Notes: generated from the letters alone by a model not told the origin. 64,000 nt of DNA from Massilia sp. Bi118 (GCF_918697865.1 NZ_CAKKMV010000014.1:62001-126000); one strand, 5' to 3'. Numbered from the stretch's first letter, positions 50,486-59,724 are shown. Translations and numbers: made by a program.

Positions 50486-51113
50486 TGCTGTCCTTTATAA
50501 AAGCTGTGTGCAAATCCTGCTTGCGGATCCGCGATCGTTACACACCTGCCGGCGGCCGGTAATCGTGCCGGCTTCGGCAACCCTATCAAAGCAATGAATT
50601 GCCAAGAGATACTTGACTTCAAAGAAATATGCAAATACTACAAGCTATATTGGCGTAATGCAACTTTTTCTTCCAGAAGGGAAAAGATACGTAATCGCCC
50701 CTTCTCTTGCCGCGATTGTTACATCTTGTCACAGTTCGGCAGAGTTTGCCAGACCTGAGGAAATATATTTTTCTTATCAAGCAATAATTCTACGACATCA
50801 ACGTTGCTTTTTCTACAAATTGTTGCAATTGTGCATAGTTTTAAATAGCAATATTTCAGAAAAACAACAGCTTCTCGATCAGCCCTGAGAAACACTATGC
50901 TCTATGCGGCAACAGCATTTAAGCAAAATACATTCCTCCTATTTATTTTTCTTATAAATCAATCACTTACTTTGAAATTCGAGAATCCATCGCAGAGATT
51001 GTAAGCAATTCCGACAGAAGGCTGGCAAGGCTTTCATGCGCCGCGCGGGGGGAGGGGGAGCCTAATAGATTGCCGGACAGTACACTTGCATATTTACGAT
51101 AAGCCGCCCGATC
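50486..51113. other. AT-rich non-coding stretch
   Basis: About 630 bases with no convincing gene. The part from about 50590 to 51000 is strikingly AT-rich against the GC-rich surroundings. A 91-codon open frame at 50613-50888 begins with TTG and lacks a ribosome-binding site and recognisable sequence. A TTGACT at 50613 could be a -35 hexamer, without a clear -10. It may be the scar of a transferred segment. Confidence 0.5.
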
Positions 51114-51332
51114 ATGAAAACACATATTCCCTACCTGGATGGCTGGCGCGGCCTTGCCATCGTGTTTCTCCTGATCGGGCACTTCCTGCCTGTCCCTGGC
51201 CTGAACTTCGGCGCCATCGGCGTCAGCCTGTTCTTCGTCGAGAATCCGGCGCGCATCTGGCTGAACCGCGTGCTGCCCCAGAAGATCGAGATCCCGCCCG
51301 ACGAGGACGACGTGCCAATGCTGCAGCCCTGA
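51114..51332 (+). pseudogene. internally deleted acyltransferase-3 (OafA/YrhL-like) remnant
   Basis: 72 codons. The N-terminal part YLDGWRGLAIVFLLIGHF is the canonical first helix of acyltransferase-3 membrane proteins (normally about 350 residues) and runs to GVSLFFV. There the sequence jumps to ENPARIWLNRVLPQ, which resembles the C-terminal ExPxRxWLNR end. The nine other membrane helices are missing. The frame remains open, so the deletion was in frame or a short peptide is retained. Not expected to be an active enzyme. Confidence 0.65.
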
Positions 51333-51394
51333 GGACAGGGTAGCCGGCTGCCATGTAATAATGGCAGTCTTGCCATCTCCATCCTCAAGCATTC

Positions 51395-52159
51395 ATGAAA
51401 TTAGCTACCTGGAACGTCAACTCCCTGAAAGTGCGCCTGCCGCACCTGCTGCAATGGCTCGCCGCCAATCCGGTCGACGTGCTCTGCCTCCAGGAGACCA
51501 AGCTCACCGACGACAAATTCCCGGTCGCCGAAATCAACGCGGCCGGCTACGAGGTCGCCTTCACCGGCCAGAAGACGTATAACGGCGTCGCCATCCTGTC
51601 GCGGCATCCGCTGACGGACGTGGTGCGCAACAACCCGCACTTTCCGGACGAGCAGCAGCGCCTGATCGCCGCCACCGTGCAGGGCGTGCGCGTCATCTGC
51701 GCCTACGTCGTCAACGGCCAGGCGGTCGGTTCCGACAAGTTCGCCTACAAGATGGCCTGGCTGGCGGCGCTGCGCGAGTGGGTCAAGGAAGAGATGGCGG
51801 CGCACCCGGAGTTCGCGATCCTGGGCGACTACAACATCGCCCCGGACGACCGCGACGTCTACGACCCGGTCGAATGGGCCGGCGCGATCCACTGCTCGGA
51901 ACCGGAGCGCGCCGCGCTGGGCGAGCTGTTCGGCCTGGGCCTGTCGGATGCCTTCCGCCTGTTCGAGCAGCCGGAAAAGCTGTACAGCTGGTGGGACTAC
52001 CGCATGATGGCCTTCCGCCGCAACCGCGGCCTGCGCATCGACCACATCCTGCTCTCGCCCAGCCTGGCGAAGCGCTGCACCGCCTGCGTCATCGACCGCG
52101 AGCCGCGCAAGTGGGAGCAGCCTTCGGATCACACTCCCGTCATCGCTACGATCGATTGA
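51395..52159 (+). CDS. xth: exodeoxyribonuclease III
   Basis: 254 residues. AP endonuclease and 3'-5' exonuclease of base excision repair. Motifs of the exonuclease-endonuclease-phosphatase fold are complete: TWNVNSLKVR, CLQETK, GDYNIAPDDRDVYDP, SWWDYR, LRIDHILLS and a final SDHTPV. Its last 14 bases overlap the end of the convergent GGDEF-EAL gene. Confidence 0.95.
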   Translation: MKLATWNVNSLKVRLPHLLQWLAANPVDVLCLQETKLTDDKFPVAEINAAGYEVAFTGQKTYNGVAILSRHPLTDVVRNNPHFPDEQQRLIAATVQGVRVICAYVVNGQAVGSDKFAYKMAWLAALREWVKEEMAAHPEFAILGDYNIAPDDRDVYDPVEWAGAIHCSEPERAALGELFGLGLSDAFRLFEQPEKLYSWWDYRMMAFRRNRGLRIDHILLSPSLAKRCTACVIDREPRKWEQPSDHTPVIATID

Positions 52160-55037
52160 GTAGCCGCGGCATCGCCGCCGCATCCGCCGGCCTGGCGAAC
52201 AGGTAACCCTGCGCCAGGTCGCAGCCATGCTCGCGCAGCAGCGCCAGCTGGGCCTCGGTCTCCACCCCTTCCGCCACCACCGACAGCTGCAGGCTGCCGG
52301 CCAGCGCCATGATCGCGGCGACGATCGCGCGGTCCTCGCCGCTGCCTGCGAGGTCGCGGATAAAAGCGCGGTCGATCTTGATCTTGTGGACCGGGAAGCG
52401 CTTCAGGTAGGCCAGGCTCGAATAGCCGGTGCCGAAGTCGTCGATCGACAGGCGGATGCCCATCGCCGAGATCTGTTCCAGCGTCTCCAGGGTCTGGCGG
52501 CCGTGCTGCATCAGCGCGGTCTCGGTGATCTCGAATTCCAGCATGGCCGGCTCGATGCCGGTTTCCTCCAGGGTGCGCCGGATCGCCTCGACCAGGCCGC
52601 GGTGCATGAACTGGCGCGCCGACAGATTGACCGCCAGCGGCACCGGCGCCAGCCCGGCCTTTCTCCAGGCGATCGCCTGTTCGCAGGCGGCGCGGATCAC
52701 CCACTCGCCGACCGGCACGATCAGGCCGTTCTCCTCCAGCATGGGGATGAAGTCGTCCGGCGCCACCAGGCCGTGGTCCGGGCGGCGCCAGCGCAGCAGC
52801 ACCTCCATGCCCTCTACCTTGCCGTCGCGGGTGGCGACGATGGGTTGGTAGAACAGCGTGAACTCCTCGCGCTCGAGCGCGCCGCGCAGGCTGGTCTCGA
52901 GCTCGAAATGGCGTGCCGCCGCCACGTTCATGCGCTCGGCGAAGAACTGGTAGTTGTTGCGGCCCGAGGCCTTGGCGTGGTACATCGCGGCGTCGGCCTT
53001 GCGCATCAGGGTTTCGACGTCCTCGCCGTCGTCCGGGCACAGGCAGATGCCGATCGAAGGCGAGATGTGCAGGCTGCGGCCCTCGAAGCGCACCGGCTCG
53101 GCCAGGGCGCCGATGATTTTGTCGCCGACCAGCGCGCACTCGTCGAGCGTGCGCACGCCCGGCACCAGCACCACGAATTCGTCGCCGCCCAGGCGCGCCA
53201 CGGTATCGACCGCGCGCACCACGCGGCACAGGCGGTTCGCGACTTCCTTCAACAGGTGGTCGCCGGTCAGGTGGCCGAGCGAATCGTTGATGGTCTTGAA
53301 GCGGTCCAGGTCGATGAACATCACGGCCAGCTTGCGGCCGTCGCGGCGCGCCGCCAGCATCGCCCGGTCCAGGCGCTCGGACAGCAGCGCGCGGTTCGGC
53401 AGGCCGGTCAGCGCGTCGTGGTAGGCCATGTGATGGACCCGCGCCTCGGCCTGGCGGCGCTCGACGATTTCGGCCTGCAGCAGGCGGTTCGCGCCCGCCA
53501 GTTCGGCGGTACGTTCCTGCACCCGCACTTCGAGTTCGTCGCGCGCGCGGCGCAGCGCGTCGGCCGCCTCGTGCTGGGCGGTGACGTCGTCGATCAGCCA
53601 GACGCTGCGGCCGCCGCGCTGGGCCATGTCGAAGGGCCGGCCCGACAGGCGCGCCCAGAAGCGCGTGCCGTCGCGCCGCATCAGGTGGTATTCCGCCATG
53701 TGCACCCGGCCGGACGCGAAGTCGGCCTGGGTCTGGCGGCGCGCGTCTTCCCAGCTGGCGGTGTCCGGATACAGCTCGCGCACGCTGGCGCCGTCGATCG
53801 CGCCGGCCGGGCAGCCGAACAGCTCCTCCATCTTGCGGTTGCAGCGCAGCGTACGCCCATCCTCGACCACAGCGATGCCAAGCACCGCGTTGTCGAGGAT
53901 GGCCTGGTTTTCCAGCACCGCGTTGCGCAGCGACTCCTCGTCGCACTTCTGGCGCGTGCGGTCCTCGATCATCCAGATCGTGCCCTGCGCCGGGTCTTCG
54001 CTGTTGATGGCGTAACCGATCAGGCGCACCCACATCGGGGTGCCGTCCTTGCGCACCATGGTGCTCTCGGCCTGGAAGGGCTTGCCCTGCCCGAGCACCG
54101 CATAGGCCTCGGCGCCCAGATAGTCGAAGGCCTGGTCGTCGGCGTACAGGATGCGGGTCAGGCTGCCGATCGCTTCGCCTTCGGCATAGCCGAACATGCG
54201 ATCGAAGCTGCTGTTTGCGCGCGTGATCACCCGGCTGCGCGTGAAGAAGATGCCGATCGAGGCGTTGATCATGATCGCCTGCACTTCGCGCAGCGCCTGG
54301 CGCGCCTCGCTGACGTCTTCCAGGATCCAGATCGTGCCGGCCTCGCGCGAGGTCATGTCGACCGCCCTGGCGCGGATGCGGCACCAGATCAGCGAGCCGT
54401 CGCGGCGGCGCAGCTGGATCTCGTCCCGCTCGAACAGCTCGCCGGCGGTGAGCACGCGGATCGCCTGCTCCATGAAGCCCTCGTACTGCGGCCGCGAGAC
54501 GAAGAAGGCGGCGGGATCGCGTCCCACCAGCTCGGCGGGCTCGTAGCCCAGCATGCGGGCCATGCGCGGATTGCAGGACTTGACCAGGTGCGGCAGGGTA
54601 ACGACGATGCCAACCGGCGCGTGCTCGAGCACCATGGCCTGCTCCAGCTGGACGCTGCGCAGCGCGCCTTCCGCGCCGGCGGCATGCGTGGCGCCGGGCA
54701 GCTCGCAGAACACAAAGGTGGCGCCGGCAATGCCCGCTGCAGCCGGCAGCGGCCGCGCCCGGACCTCGACCGGCACTTCGAGCCCGCCGGCGGCCAGCAG
54801 CCCGCTCCAGCGCCGCTCGCCCCCCAAGGCCAGCCCGGCCTCATGCCCGGCCTGCGGCCTGCTGCGCTCGCAGAACAGCACAGGCAGCCGCCTTCCCTCC
54901 AGCGCTGCGCCGAGCAGCCGCTCGAGGGCCTCGTTGGCCGCCCAAATCATTCCCTGCGCATCGCAGGCGCAGGCCGGCGCCGCCAGCAGCGCCAGCGCCT
55001 CGGCCACCATGGCCGGTTTGCTCGTTACACGATCCAT
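52146..55037 (-). CDS. multi-PAS GGDEF-EAL protein, catalytic residues intact
   Basis: 963 residues, with no obvious membrane segments. About four PAS domains (roughly 15-125, 130-245, 250-370 and 375-500) lead through a coiled-coil to a GGDEF domain with an intact GGDEF loop (ARLGGDEFVVL) and an EAL domain. The EAL signature is EVL (MEVLLRW), and the other residues are all present: ELEITET-like FEITETAL, IDDFGTGYSSL, KIDRAFIRDL, AEGVET and QGYLF. It is therefore likely a bifunctional or phosphodiesterase enzyme of cyclic di-GMP. The last 14 bases overlap xth convergently. Input signals unknown. Confidence 0.9.
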   Translation of the reverse strand: MDRVTSKPAMVAEALALLAAPACACDAQGMIWAANEALERLLGAALEGRRLPVLFCERSRPQAGHEAGLALGGERRWSGLLAAGGLEVPVEVRARPLPAAAGIAGATFVFCELPGATHAAGAEGALRSVQLEQAMVLEHAPVGIVVTLPHLVKSCNPRMARMLGYEPAELVGRDPAAFFVSRPQYEGFMEQAIRVLTAGELFERDEIQLRRRDGSLIWCRIRARAVDMTSREAGTIWILEDVSEARQALREVQAIMINASIGIFFTRSRVITRANSSFDRMFGYAEGEAIGSLTRILYADDQAFDYLGAEAYAVLGQGKPFQAESTMVRKDGTPMWVRLIGYAINSEDPAQGTIWMIEDRTRQKCDEESLRNAVLENQAILDNAVLGIAVVEDGRTLRCNRKMEELFGCPAGAIDGASVRELYPDTASWEDARRQTQADFASGRVHMAEYHLMRRDGTRFWARLSGRPFDMAQRGGRSVWLIDDVTAQHEAADALRRARDELEVRVQERTAELAGANRLLQAEIVERRQAEARVHHMAYHDALTGLPNRALLSERLDRAMLAARRDGRKLAVMFIDLDRFKTINDSLGHLTGDHLLKEVANRLCRVVRAVDTVARLGGDEFVVLVPGVRTLDECALVGDKIIGALAEPVRFEGRSLHISPSIGICLCPDDGEDVETLMRKADAAMYHAKASGRNNYQFFAERMNVAAARHFELETSLRGALEREEFTLFYQPIVATRDGKVEGMEVLLRWRRPDHGLVAPDDFIPMLEENGLIVPVGEWVIRAACEQAIAWRKAGLAPVPLAVNLSARQFMHRGLVEAIRRTLEETGIEPAMLEFEITETALMQHGRQTLETLEQISAMGIRLSIDDFGTGYSSLAYLKRFPVHKIKIDRAFIRDLAGSGEDRAIVAAIMALAGSLQLSVVAEGVETEAQLALLREHGCDLAQGYLFARPADAAAMPRLLNRS

Positions 55038-55125
55038 CCCTGTCCCATTTTGCGGGTCCGTCCTCTGGACCTCTTTTTCCGGGGAGAATCATAAACCAAC
55101 AAGTGGTAGTAAATATCAAACAAGC

Positions 55126-55157
55126 AAAAAAAAGCCCGCCGTGTTGTACGGCGGGCT
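55126..55157 (-). terminator. terminator of the prp operon
   Basis: Read on the minus strand: a 10-bp stem AGCCCGCCGT / ACGGCGGGCT with a five-base loop followed by a run of seven or eight T residues, 18 bases after the prpF stop. Confidence 0.92.
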
Positions 55158-55175
55158 CATGGGGCTTGCAATGAT

Positions 55176-56372
55176 TTAGACGGCGTCGCCGGGGATGCGG
55201 ACCCAGCCTTCCATCAGCACACGGGCACTACGGCTCATCACCGCCTTTTTCACGGCCCAGTCGCCGCTTTGCGCATCCTGCTCGGCCTGGGCGCCGACGC
55301 GCAGGGTGCCGGACGGGTGGCCGAAGCGCACCGCTTCATGGGCGCGGCCGCCGGCGGCCAGGCTGACCAGGGTGCCGGGAATGGCCGCGGCGGTGCCGAT
55401 CGCCACCGCCGCCGTGCCCATCATCGCGTGGTGCAGCTTGCCCATCGAGAGCGCGCGCACCAGCAGGTCGATGTCCTGGGCGGCTACCCGCTTGCCGCTC
55501 GACGCCACATAGTCTGCCGGCGGGGCCACGAAGGCCACCTTGGGCGTGTGCTGGCGGCGCGCCGCCTCTTCCAGGTGCGCAATCAGGCCCATGCGCATGG
55601 CGCCGTGGGCGCGGATCAGTTCGAACATCGCCAGCGCCTTCGGGTCGCCGTTGATGTCGTCCTGCAGTTCGCTGCCTTTGTAGCCGATGTCGGCGGCGTT
55701 GACGAAGATGGTCGGGATGCCGGCGTTGATCATGGTCGCCTTGAGCGTGCCGACGCCCGGCACCTCGAGTTCGTCGACCAGTTGCCCGGTCGGGAACATA
55801 GCGCCGCCGCCCTCGCCCTCCTCGGCCGCCGGGTCCATGAACTCGAGCTGGACTTCGGCCGCCGGGAAGGTCACGCCGTCCAGTTCGAAGTCGCCGGTTT
55901 CCTGGACCTGGCCGTTCGTCACCGGCACGTGGGCGATGATGGTCTTGCCGATGTTGGCCTGCCAGATCGTCACCGTGACGATGCCGTTGTCCGGGATGCG
56001 GTCCGCGGGAATGAAACCATTGCTGATCGCATAGGGGCCGATCGCCGCCGACAGGTTGCCGCAGTTGCCGCTCCAGTCGACGAAGGGCTTGTCGATCGAG
56101 ACCTGGCCGAACAGGTAGTCGACGTCGTGGCCGGGCTTCGTGCTGTCGGCGACGATGACGGTCTTGCTGGTGCTCGAGGTGGCGCCACCCATGCCGTCGA
56201 TCTGCTTGGCATAGGGGTCCGGGCTGCCGATCACGCGCAGCAGCAGCTTGTCGCGCGCTTCGCCGGGCACTTGCGCGGCTTCGGGCAGGTCCTGCAGGCG
56301 GAAGAAGACGCCTTTGCTGGTGCCGCCGCGCATGTAGGTGGCGGGGATTTTGATTTGTGGTACGTGGGGCAT
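55176..56372 (-). CDS. prpF: 2-methylaconitate cis-trans isomerase
   Basis: 398 residues. It isomerises 2-methyl-trans-aconitate to the cis form, letting AcnD replace PrpD in the methylcitrate cycle. Family segments are IPATYMRGGTSKGVFF at the N-terminus, DWSGNCGNLSAAIGPYA with an active-site cysteine, and MGKLHHAMMGTAAVAIG. Last gene of the minus-strand prp cluster; a repeat element separates it from acnD. Confidence 0.94.
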   Translation of the reverse strand: MPHVPQIKIPATYMRGGTSKGVFFRLQDLPEAAQVPGEARDKLLLRVIGSPDPYAKQIDGMGGATSSTSKTVIVADSTKPGHDVDYLFGQVSIDKPFVDWSGNCGNLSAAIGPYAISNGFIPADRIPDNGIVTVTIWQANIGKTIIAHVPVTNGQVQETGDFELDGVTFPAAEVQLEFMDPAAEEGEGGGAMFPTGQLVDELEVPGVGTLKATMINAGIPTIFVNAADIGYKGSELQDDINGDPKALAMFELIRAHGAMRMGLIAHLEEAARRQHTPKVAFVAPPADYVASSGKRVAAQDIDLLVRALSMGKLHHAMMGTAAVAIGTAAAIPGTLVSLAAGGRAHEAVRFGHPSGTLRVGAQAEQDAQSGDWAVKKAVMSRSARVLMEGWVRIPGDAV

Positions 56373-56390
56373 ATGTGTTATCCGGTAATA

Positions 56391-56478
56391 CGTCGTCCCC
56401 GCGCAGGCGGGGACCCAAGTTCTGCTTGACCTATCGACCGCTCAACAAACTTGGGTTCCCGCCTTCGCGGGAACGACG
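56391..56478. repeat. REP-like interspersed palindromic element, copy 3 of 4
   Basis: 88 bp in the acnD-prpF spacer. The left arm is of the GTCCCC/GGGGAC type, the right arm of the GTTCCC/GGGAAC type, the opposite combination to copies 2 and 4. It ends four bases before the acnD stop. Confidence 0.88.
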
Positions 56479-56482
56479 AGTT

Positions 56483-59095
56483 TCAGGCAGCGACCTTCGT
56501 CGTTGCCAAAAAGTCCTGCGCAAACCGCTGCAGCACGCCGCCGGCCTCGTAGATCGACACCTCTTCCGCGGTATCGAGGCGGCAGGTCACCGGCACCTCG
56601 ACCGTCTCGCCATTCCTGCGGTGGATCACCAGCGTGAGCGTTGCGCGCGGCGTGCGCTCGCCCACCACGTCGTAGCCCTCGGTACCGTCCAGGCCCAGGG
56701 TCAGGCGGGTCGTGCCCGGCATGAACTCCAGCGGCAGCACGCCCATGCCGACCAGGTTGGTGCGGTGGATGCGTTCGAAGCCTTCGGCCACGATGGCTTC
56801 CACGCCCGCCAGGCGCACGCCTTTCGCCGCCCAGTCGCGCGAGGAACCCTGGCCGTAGTCGGCGCCGGCGACCACGATCAGCGGCTGCTTGCGCTCCATA
56901 TAGGTTTCGATCGCTTCCCACATGCGGGTGACCTGGCCTTCCGGCTCGATGCGGGCCAGCGAACCCGCACGCACGCTGCCATCTGCGTTGCGTACCATCT
57001 CGTTCTTGAGGGTCGGATTGGCGAAGGTCGCGCGCTGCGCGGTCAGGTGGTCGCCGCGGTGGGTCGCGTAGGAGTTGAAGTCCTCTTCCGGCAGGCCCAT
57101 CTTGTGCAGGTACTCGCCCGCAGCGGAATTCATCATGATCGCATTCGACGGCGACAGGTGGTCGGTGGTGATGTTGTCGCCCAGGACCGCCAGCGGCAGC
57201 ATGCCCTTCAGGCTGCGTTCGCCGGCCAGCGCGCCTTCCCAGTAGGGCGGACGGCGGATGTAGGTGCTCATCTCGCGCCAGTCGTACAGCGGCGACACCG
57301 CTTCATCAAGCGATTCCTGGCGTGCGAACATCACGTCATACACGTTGCGGAACTGCTGCGGCTTGACCGATTGTTCGACCACGGCGTCGATCTCGGCGTC
57401 GCTCGGCCAGATGTCGGCCAGGCGGACTTCCTTGCCATTCGCGTCGACGCCCAGCACGTCCTTCTCGATGTCGAAGCGGATCGTGCCGGCGATCGCATAG
57501 GCCACCACCAGCGCCGGCGAAGCCAGGAAGGCCTGCTTGGCATACGGGTGGATGCGGCCGTCGAAGTTGCGGTTGCCCGACAGGACGGCGGTCGCGTACA
57601 GGTCGCGCTCCACCACTTCCTTCTGGATGACGGGATCGAGCGCGCCGGACATGCCGTTGCAGGTGGTGCAGGCAAAGGCGACGATGCCGAAGCCCAGCTT
57701 TTCCAGTTCCGGCAGCAGGCCGGCTTCGTCCAGGTACAGTGCGACAGCCTTGGAGCCGGGCGCCAGCGAGGATTTCACCCAGGGCTTGCGCAGCAGGCCC
57801 AGCTTGTTGGCGTTACGGGCGATCAGGCCGGCCGCGATCATGTTGCGCGGATTATTCGTGTTGGTGCAGCTGGTGATGGCGGCGATGATCACGGCGCCGT
57901 CCGGCATCAGGCCTGGCTCGTTTTCGACCCGCATTTCGGCCGGAATGGCGATGCCCTGGGCCGCCAGTTCCGAGGTCGGCACGCGCTTGTGCGGGTTCGA
58001 CGGACCGGCGATGTTGCGGACGACCGTCGACAGGTCGAACTGCAGCGTGCGCTCGTACTCGGCCTTGACCAGGGTGTCGGCCCACAGGCCGGTTTCCTTC
58101 GCATAGGTCTCGACCAGTTTCACGAGTTCGTCGTCGCGGCCGGTCAGCTTCAGGTACTTGATGGTCTGCTCGTCGATGGCGAACATGGCGGCGGTGGCGC
58201 CGTATTCCGGGGCCATGTTCGAGATCGTGGCGCGGTCGCCCAGGGTCAGATTCGAGGAACCCTCACCGAAGAACTCCAGGTAGGCGGAAACGACCTTCGA
58301 CTTGCGCAGGAACTCGGTCAGCGCCAGCACGATGTCGGTGGCGGTGATGCCCGGCTGCGGTTTGCCGGTCAGCTCGACGCCGACGATGTCCGGCAGGCGC
58401 ATCCAGGAGGCGCGGCCCAGCATGACGCTTTCCGCTTCCAGGCCGCCGACGCCGATCGCGATCACGCCCAGCGCATCGACCATCGGGGTGTGCGAGTCGG
58501 TGCCGACCAGGGTGTCCGGGTAGGCCACGCCGTCGCTCACCTGGACCACGGGGCTCATGCGCTCGAGATTAATCTGGTGCAGGATGCCGTTCCCCGGCGG
58601 GATCACGTCGACGTTCTGGAAGGCCTTCTTGGTCCACTCGATGAAGTGGAAGCGGTCCTCGTTGCGGCGGTCTTCGATGGCGCGATTCTTTTCGAAGGCC
58701 TGCGGATCGAAGCCGCCGCACTCGACGGCCAGCGAGTGGTCGACCACCAGCTGGGTCGGCACCACCGGGTTGACCAGGGCCGGGTTCCCGCCCTGCAGGG
58801 CGATGGCGTCGCGCAGGCCGGCCAGGTCGACCAGCGCGGTCTGGCCGAGGATGTCGTGGCAGACCACGCGCGCCGGGAACCAGGGGAAATCGAGCTCGCG
58901 CTTGCGCTCGATGAGCTGCTTCAGCGACGGGACAAGGGCTTGCGGTTCGCAGCGGCGCACCAGGTTCTCGGCCAGCACACGCGAGGTGTAAGGCAGGCCG
59001 TCCCAGGCGCCCGGCTGGATCTCTTCGACCGCCGCTTTCGCGTCGAAGTAGTGGAGATTGGTCCCGCGCAGGGGTTTACGATATTGGCTGTTCAT
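56483..59095 (-). CDS. acnD: Fe/S-dependent 2-methylisocitrate dehydratase AcnD
   Basis: 870 residues, an aconitase-family enzyme that dehydrates 2-methylcitrate. Cluster ligands are in TSCTNTNNP and CTTCNGMSG, and the swivel domain has GADYGQGSSRDWAAKG. The neighbouring prpF marks it as AcnD rather than housekeeping AcnA. The start at 59095 (MNSQYRKPLRGTNLHYFD) is the normal N-terminus and falls inside the end of the GNAT gene (20-base overlap); a longer frame to 59167 would add unrelated residues. Confidence 0.94.
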   Translation of the reverse strand: MNSQYRKPLRGTNLHYFDAKAAVEEIQPGAWDGLPYTSRVLAENLVRRCEPQALVPSLKQLIERKRELDFPWFPARVVCHDILGQTALVDLAGLRDAIALQGGNPALVNPVVPTQLVVDHSLAVECGGFDPQAFEKNRAIEDRRNEDRFHFIEWTKKAFQNVDVIPPGNGILHQINLERMSPVVQVSDGVAYPDTLVGTDSHTPMVDALGVIAIGVGGLEAESVMLGRASWMRLPDIVGVELTGKPQPGITATDIVLALTEFLRKSKVVSAYLEFFGEGSSNLTLGDRATISNMAPEYGATAAMFAIDEQTIKYLKLTGRDDELVKLVETYAKETGLWADTLVKAEYERTLQFDLSTVVRNIAGPSNPHKRVPTSELAAQGIAIPAEMRVENEPGLMPDGAVIIAAITSCTNTNNPRNMIAAGLIARNANKLGLLRKPWVKSSLAPGSKAVALYLDEAGLLPELEKLGFGIVAFACTTCNGMSGALDPVIQKEVVERDLYATAVLSGNRNFDGRIHPYAKQAFLASPALVVAYAIAGTIRFDIEKDVLGVDANGKEVRLADIWPSDAEIDAVVEQSVKPQQFRNVYDVMFARQESLDEAVSPLYDWREMSTYIRRPPYWEGALAGERSLKGMLPLAVLGDNITTDHLSPSNAIMMNSAAGEYLHKMGLPEEDFNSYATHRGDHLTAQRATFANPTLKNEMVRNADGSVRAGSLARIEPEGQVTRMWEAIETYMERKQPLIVVAGADYGQGSSRDWAAKGVRLAGVEAIVAEGFERIHRTNLVGMGVLPLEFMPGTTRLTLGLDGTEGYDVVGERTPRATLTLVIHRRNGETVEVPVTCRLDTAEEVSIYEAGGVLQRFAQDFLATTKVAA

Positions 59096-59621
59096 TTGGA
59101 TGTTGCGAAACGAGAGATAAAACCAGGTGCTGCTTGGCGCAGTACCTGCCTTCGTGATGAATGGCATCCGGCTCGAGGCCGAATTGCCGGAAGCCGAAGC
59201 TGTCGTACAGCCGCCGGGCCGGCAGGTTCGATTCGTTCACCTCGAGGGTGAGCTGGCGGACCGTGCCGAGCGAACGGGCAAAGCCGATCAGGTGCGCCAC
59301 CAGCAGGCGCCCGATGCCGGCGCGCTGGTGGCTGCGCGCGACCATCAGACTGTTCAGGCTGGCCGCGTGCCGCAGGCGCCTGCCCTCCTGCATGCGCAGG
59401 CAGATGGCGCCGACCAGCGGTGCATCGGACTGCGCGCCATCGAAGGCGCCGAACCAATGATAATCCTGTTTGGCCAGGCGCCGCGCATGCCAGTCCAGGC
59501 CTTTGGCCAGCGCTTCTTCATGGTCGGGGCCGTGGGCAAACTGGAAGTCGCGCAGGCTGGCCAGGCGCAGTTCGCGGTAGGCGGCTGTGTCGCTGGGGGT
59601 GAGTTGGCGGATGGTCGGCAT
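59076..59621 (-). CDS. GNAT-family N-acetyltransferase
   Basis: 181 residues. The acetyl-CoA-binding motif reads SHQRAGIGRLLVAHL, followed by LTLEVNESNLPARRLYDSFGFRQFG, the typical beta5-alpha4 end of GNAT proteins. The substrate is unknown. It lies within the prp operon between prpC and acnD and overlaps acnD by 20 bases, so it is co-translated with it. Protein acetylation control of propionyl-CoA enzymes is an attractive but unsupported idea. The start at 59621 avoids an upstream frame through the repeat element. Confidence 0.86.
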   Translation of the reverse strand: MPTIRQLTPSDTAAYRELRLASLRDFQFAHGPDHEEALAKGLDWHARRLAKQDYHWFGAFDGAQSDAPLVGAICLRMQEGRRLRHAASLNSLMVARSHQRAGIGRLLVAHLIGFARSLGTVRQLTLEVNESNLPARRLYDSFGFRQFGLEPDAIHHEGRYCAKQHLVLSLVSQHPNEQPIS

Positions 59622-59630
59622 GGTATTTAC

Positions 59631-59717
59631 CGTCGTTCCCGCGAAGGCGGGAACCCAAGTTAGTAGCGTTATCGTTAGCTCACGCAAACTTGGGTCCCCG
59701 CCTGCGCGGGGACGACG
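59631..59717. repeat. REP-like interspersed palindromic element, copy 4 of 4
   Basis: 87 bp in the spacer between prpC and the GNAT gene. The left arm is of the GTTCCC/GGGAAC type with a GAAG loop, the right arm of the GTCCCC/GGGGAC type. It begins nine bases upstream of the GNAT start, where the hairpins could influence translation or message stability. Confidence 0.88.
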
Positions 59718-59724
59718 TGGTGGC

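Noticed and set aside
50613..50888. 91-codon open frame in the AT-rich patch
   Set aside because: TTG start without a ribosome-binding site and no plausible protein features; AT-rich sequence alone explains it poorly, but support is lacking.
51114..51332. Functional short acyltransferase
   Set aside because: Seventy-two residues with one membrane helix cannot form the ten-helix catalytic fold.
52227..55094. Plus-strand open frame of 955 codons
   Set aside because: Antisense to the multi-PAS GGDEF-EAL gene, whose catalytic motifs are unambiguous.
56357..59251. Plus-strand open frame of 964 codons
   Set aside because: Antisense to acnD and starts in a repeat element; no domain seen.
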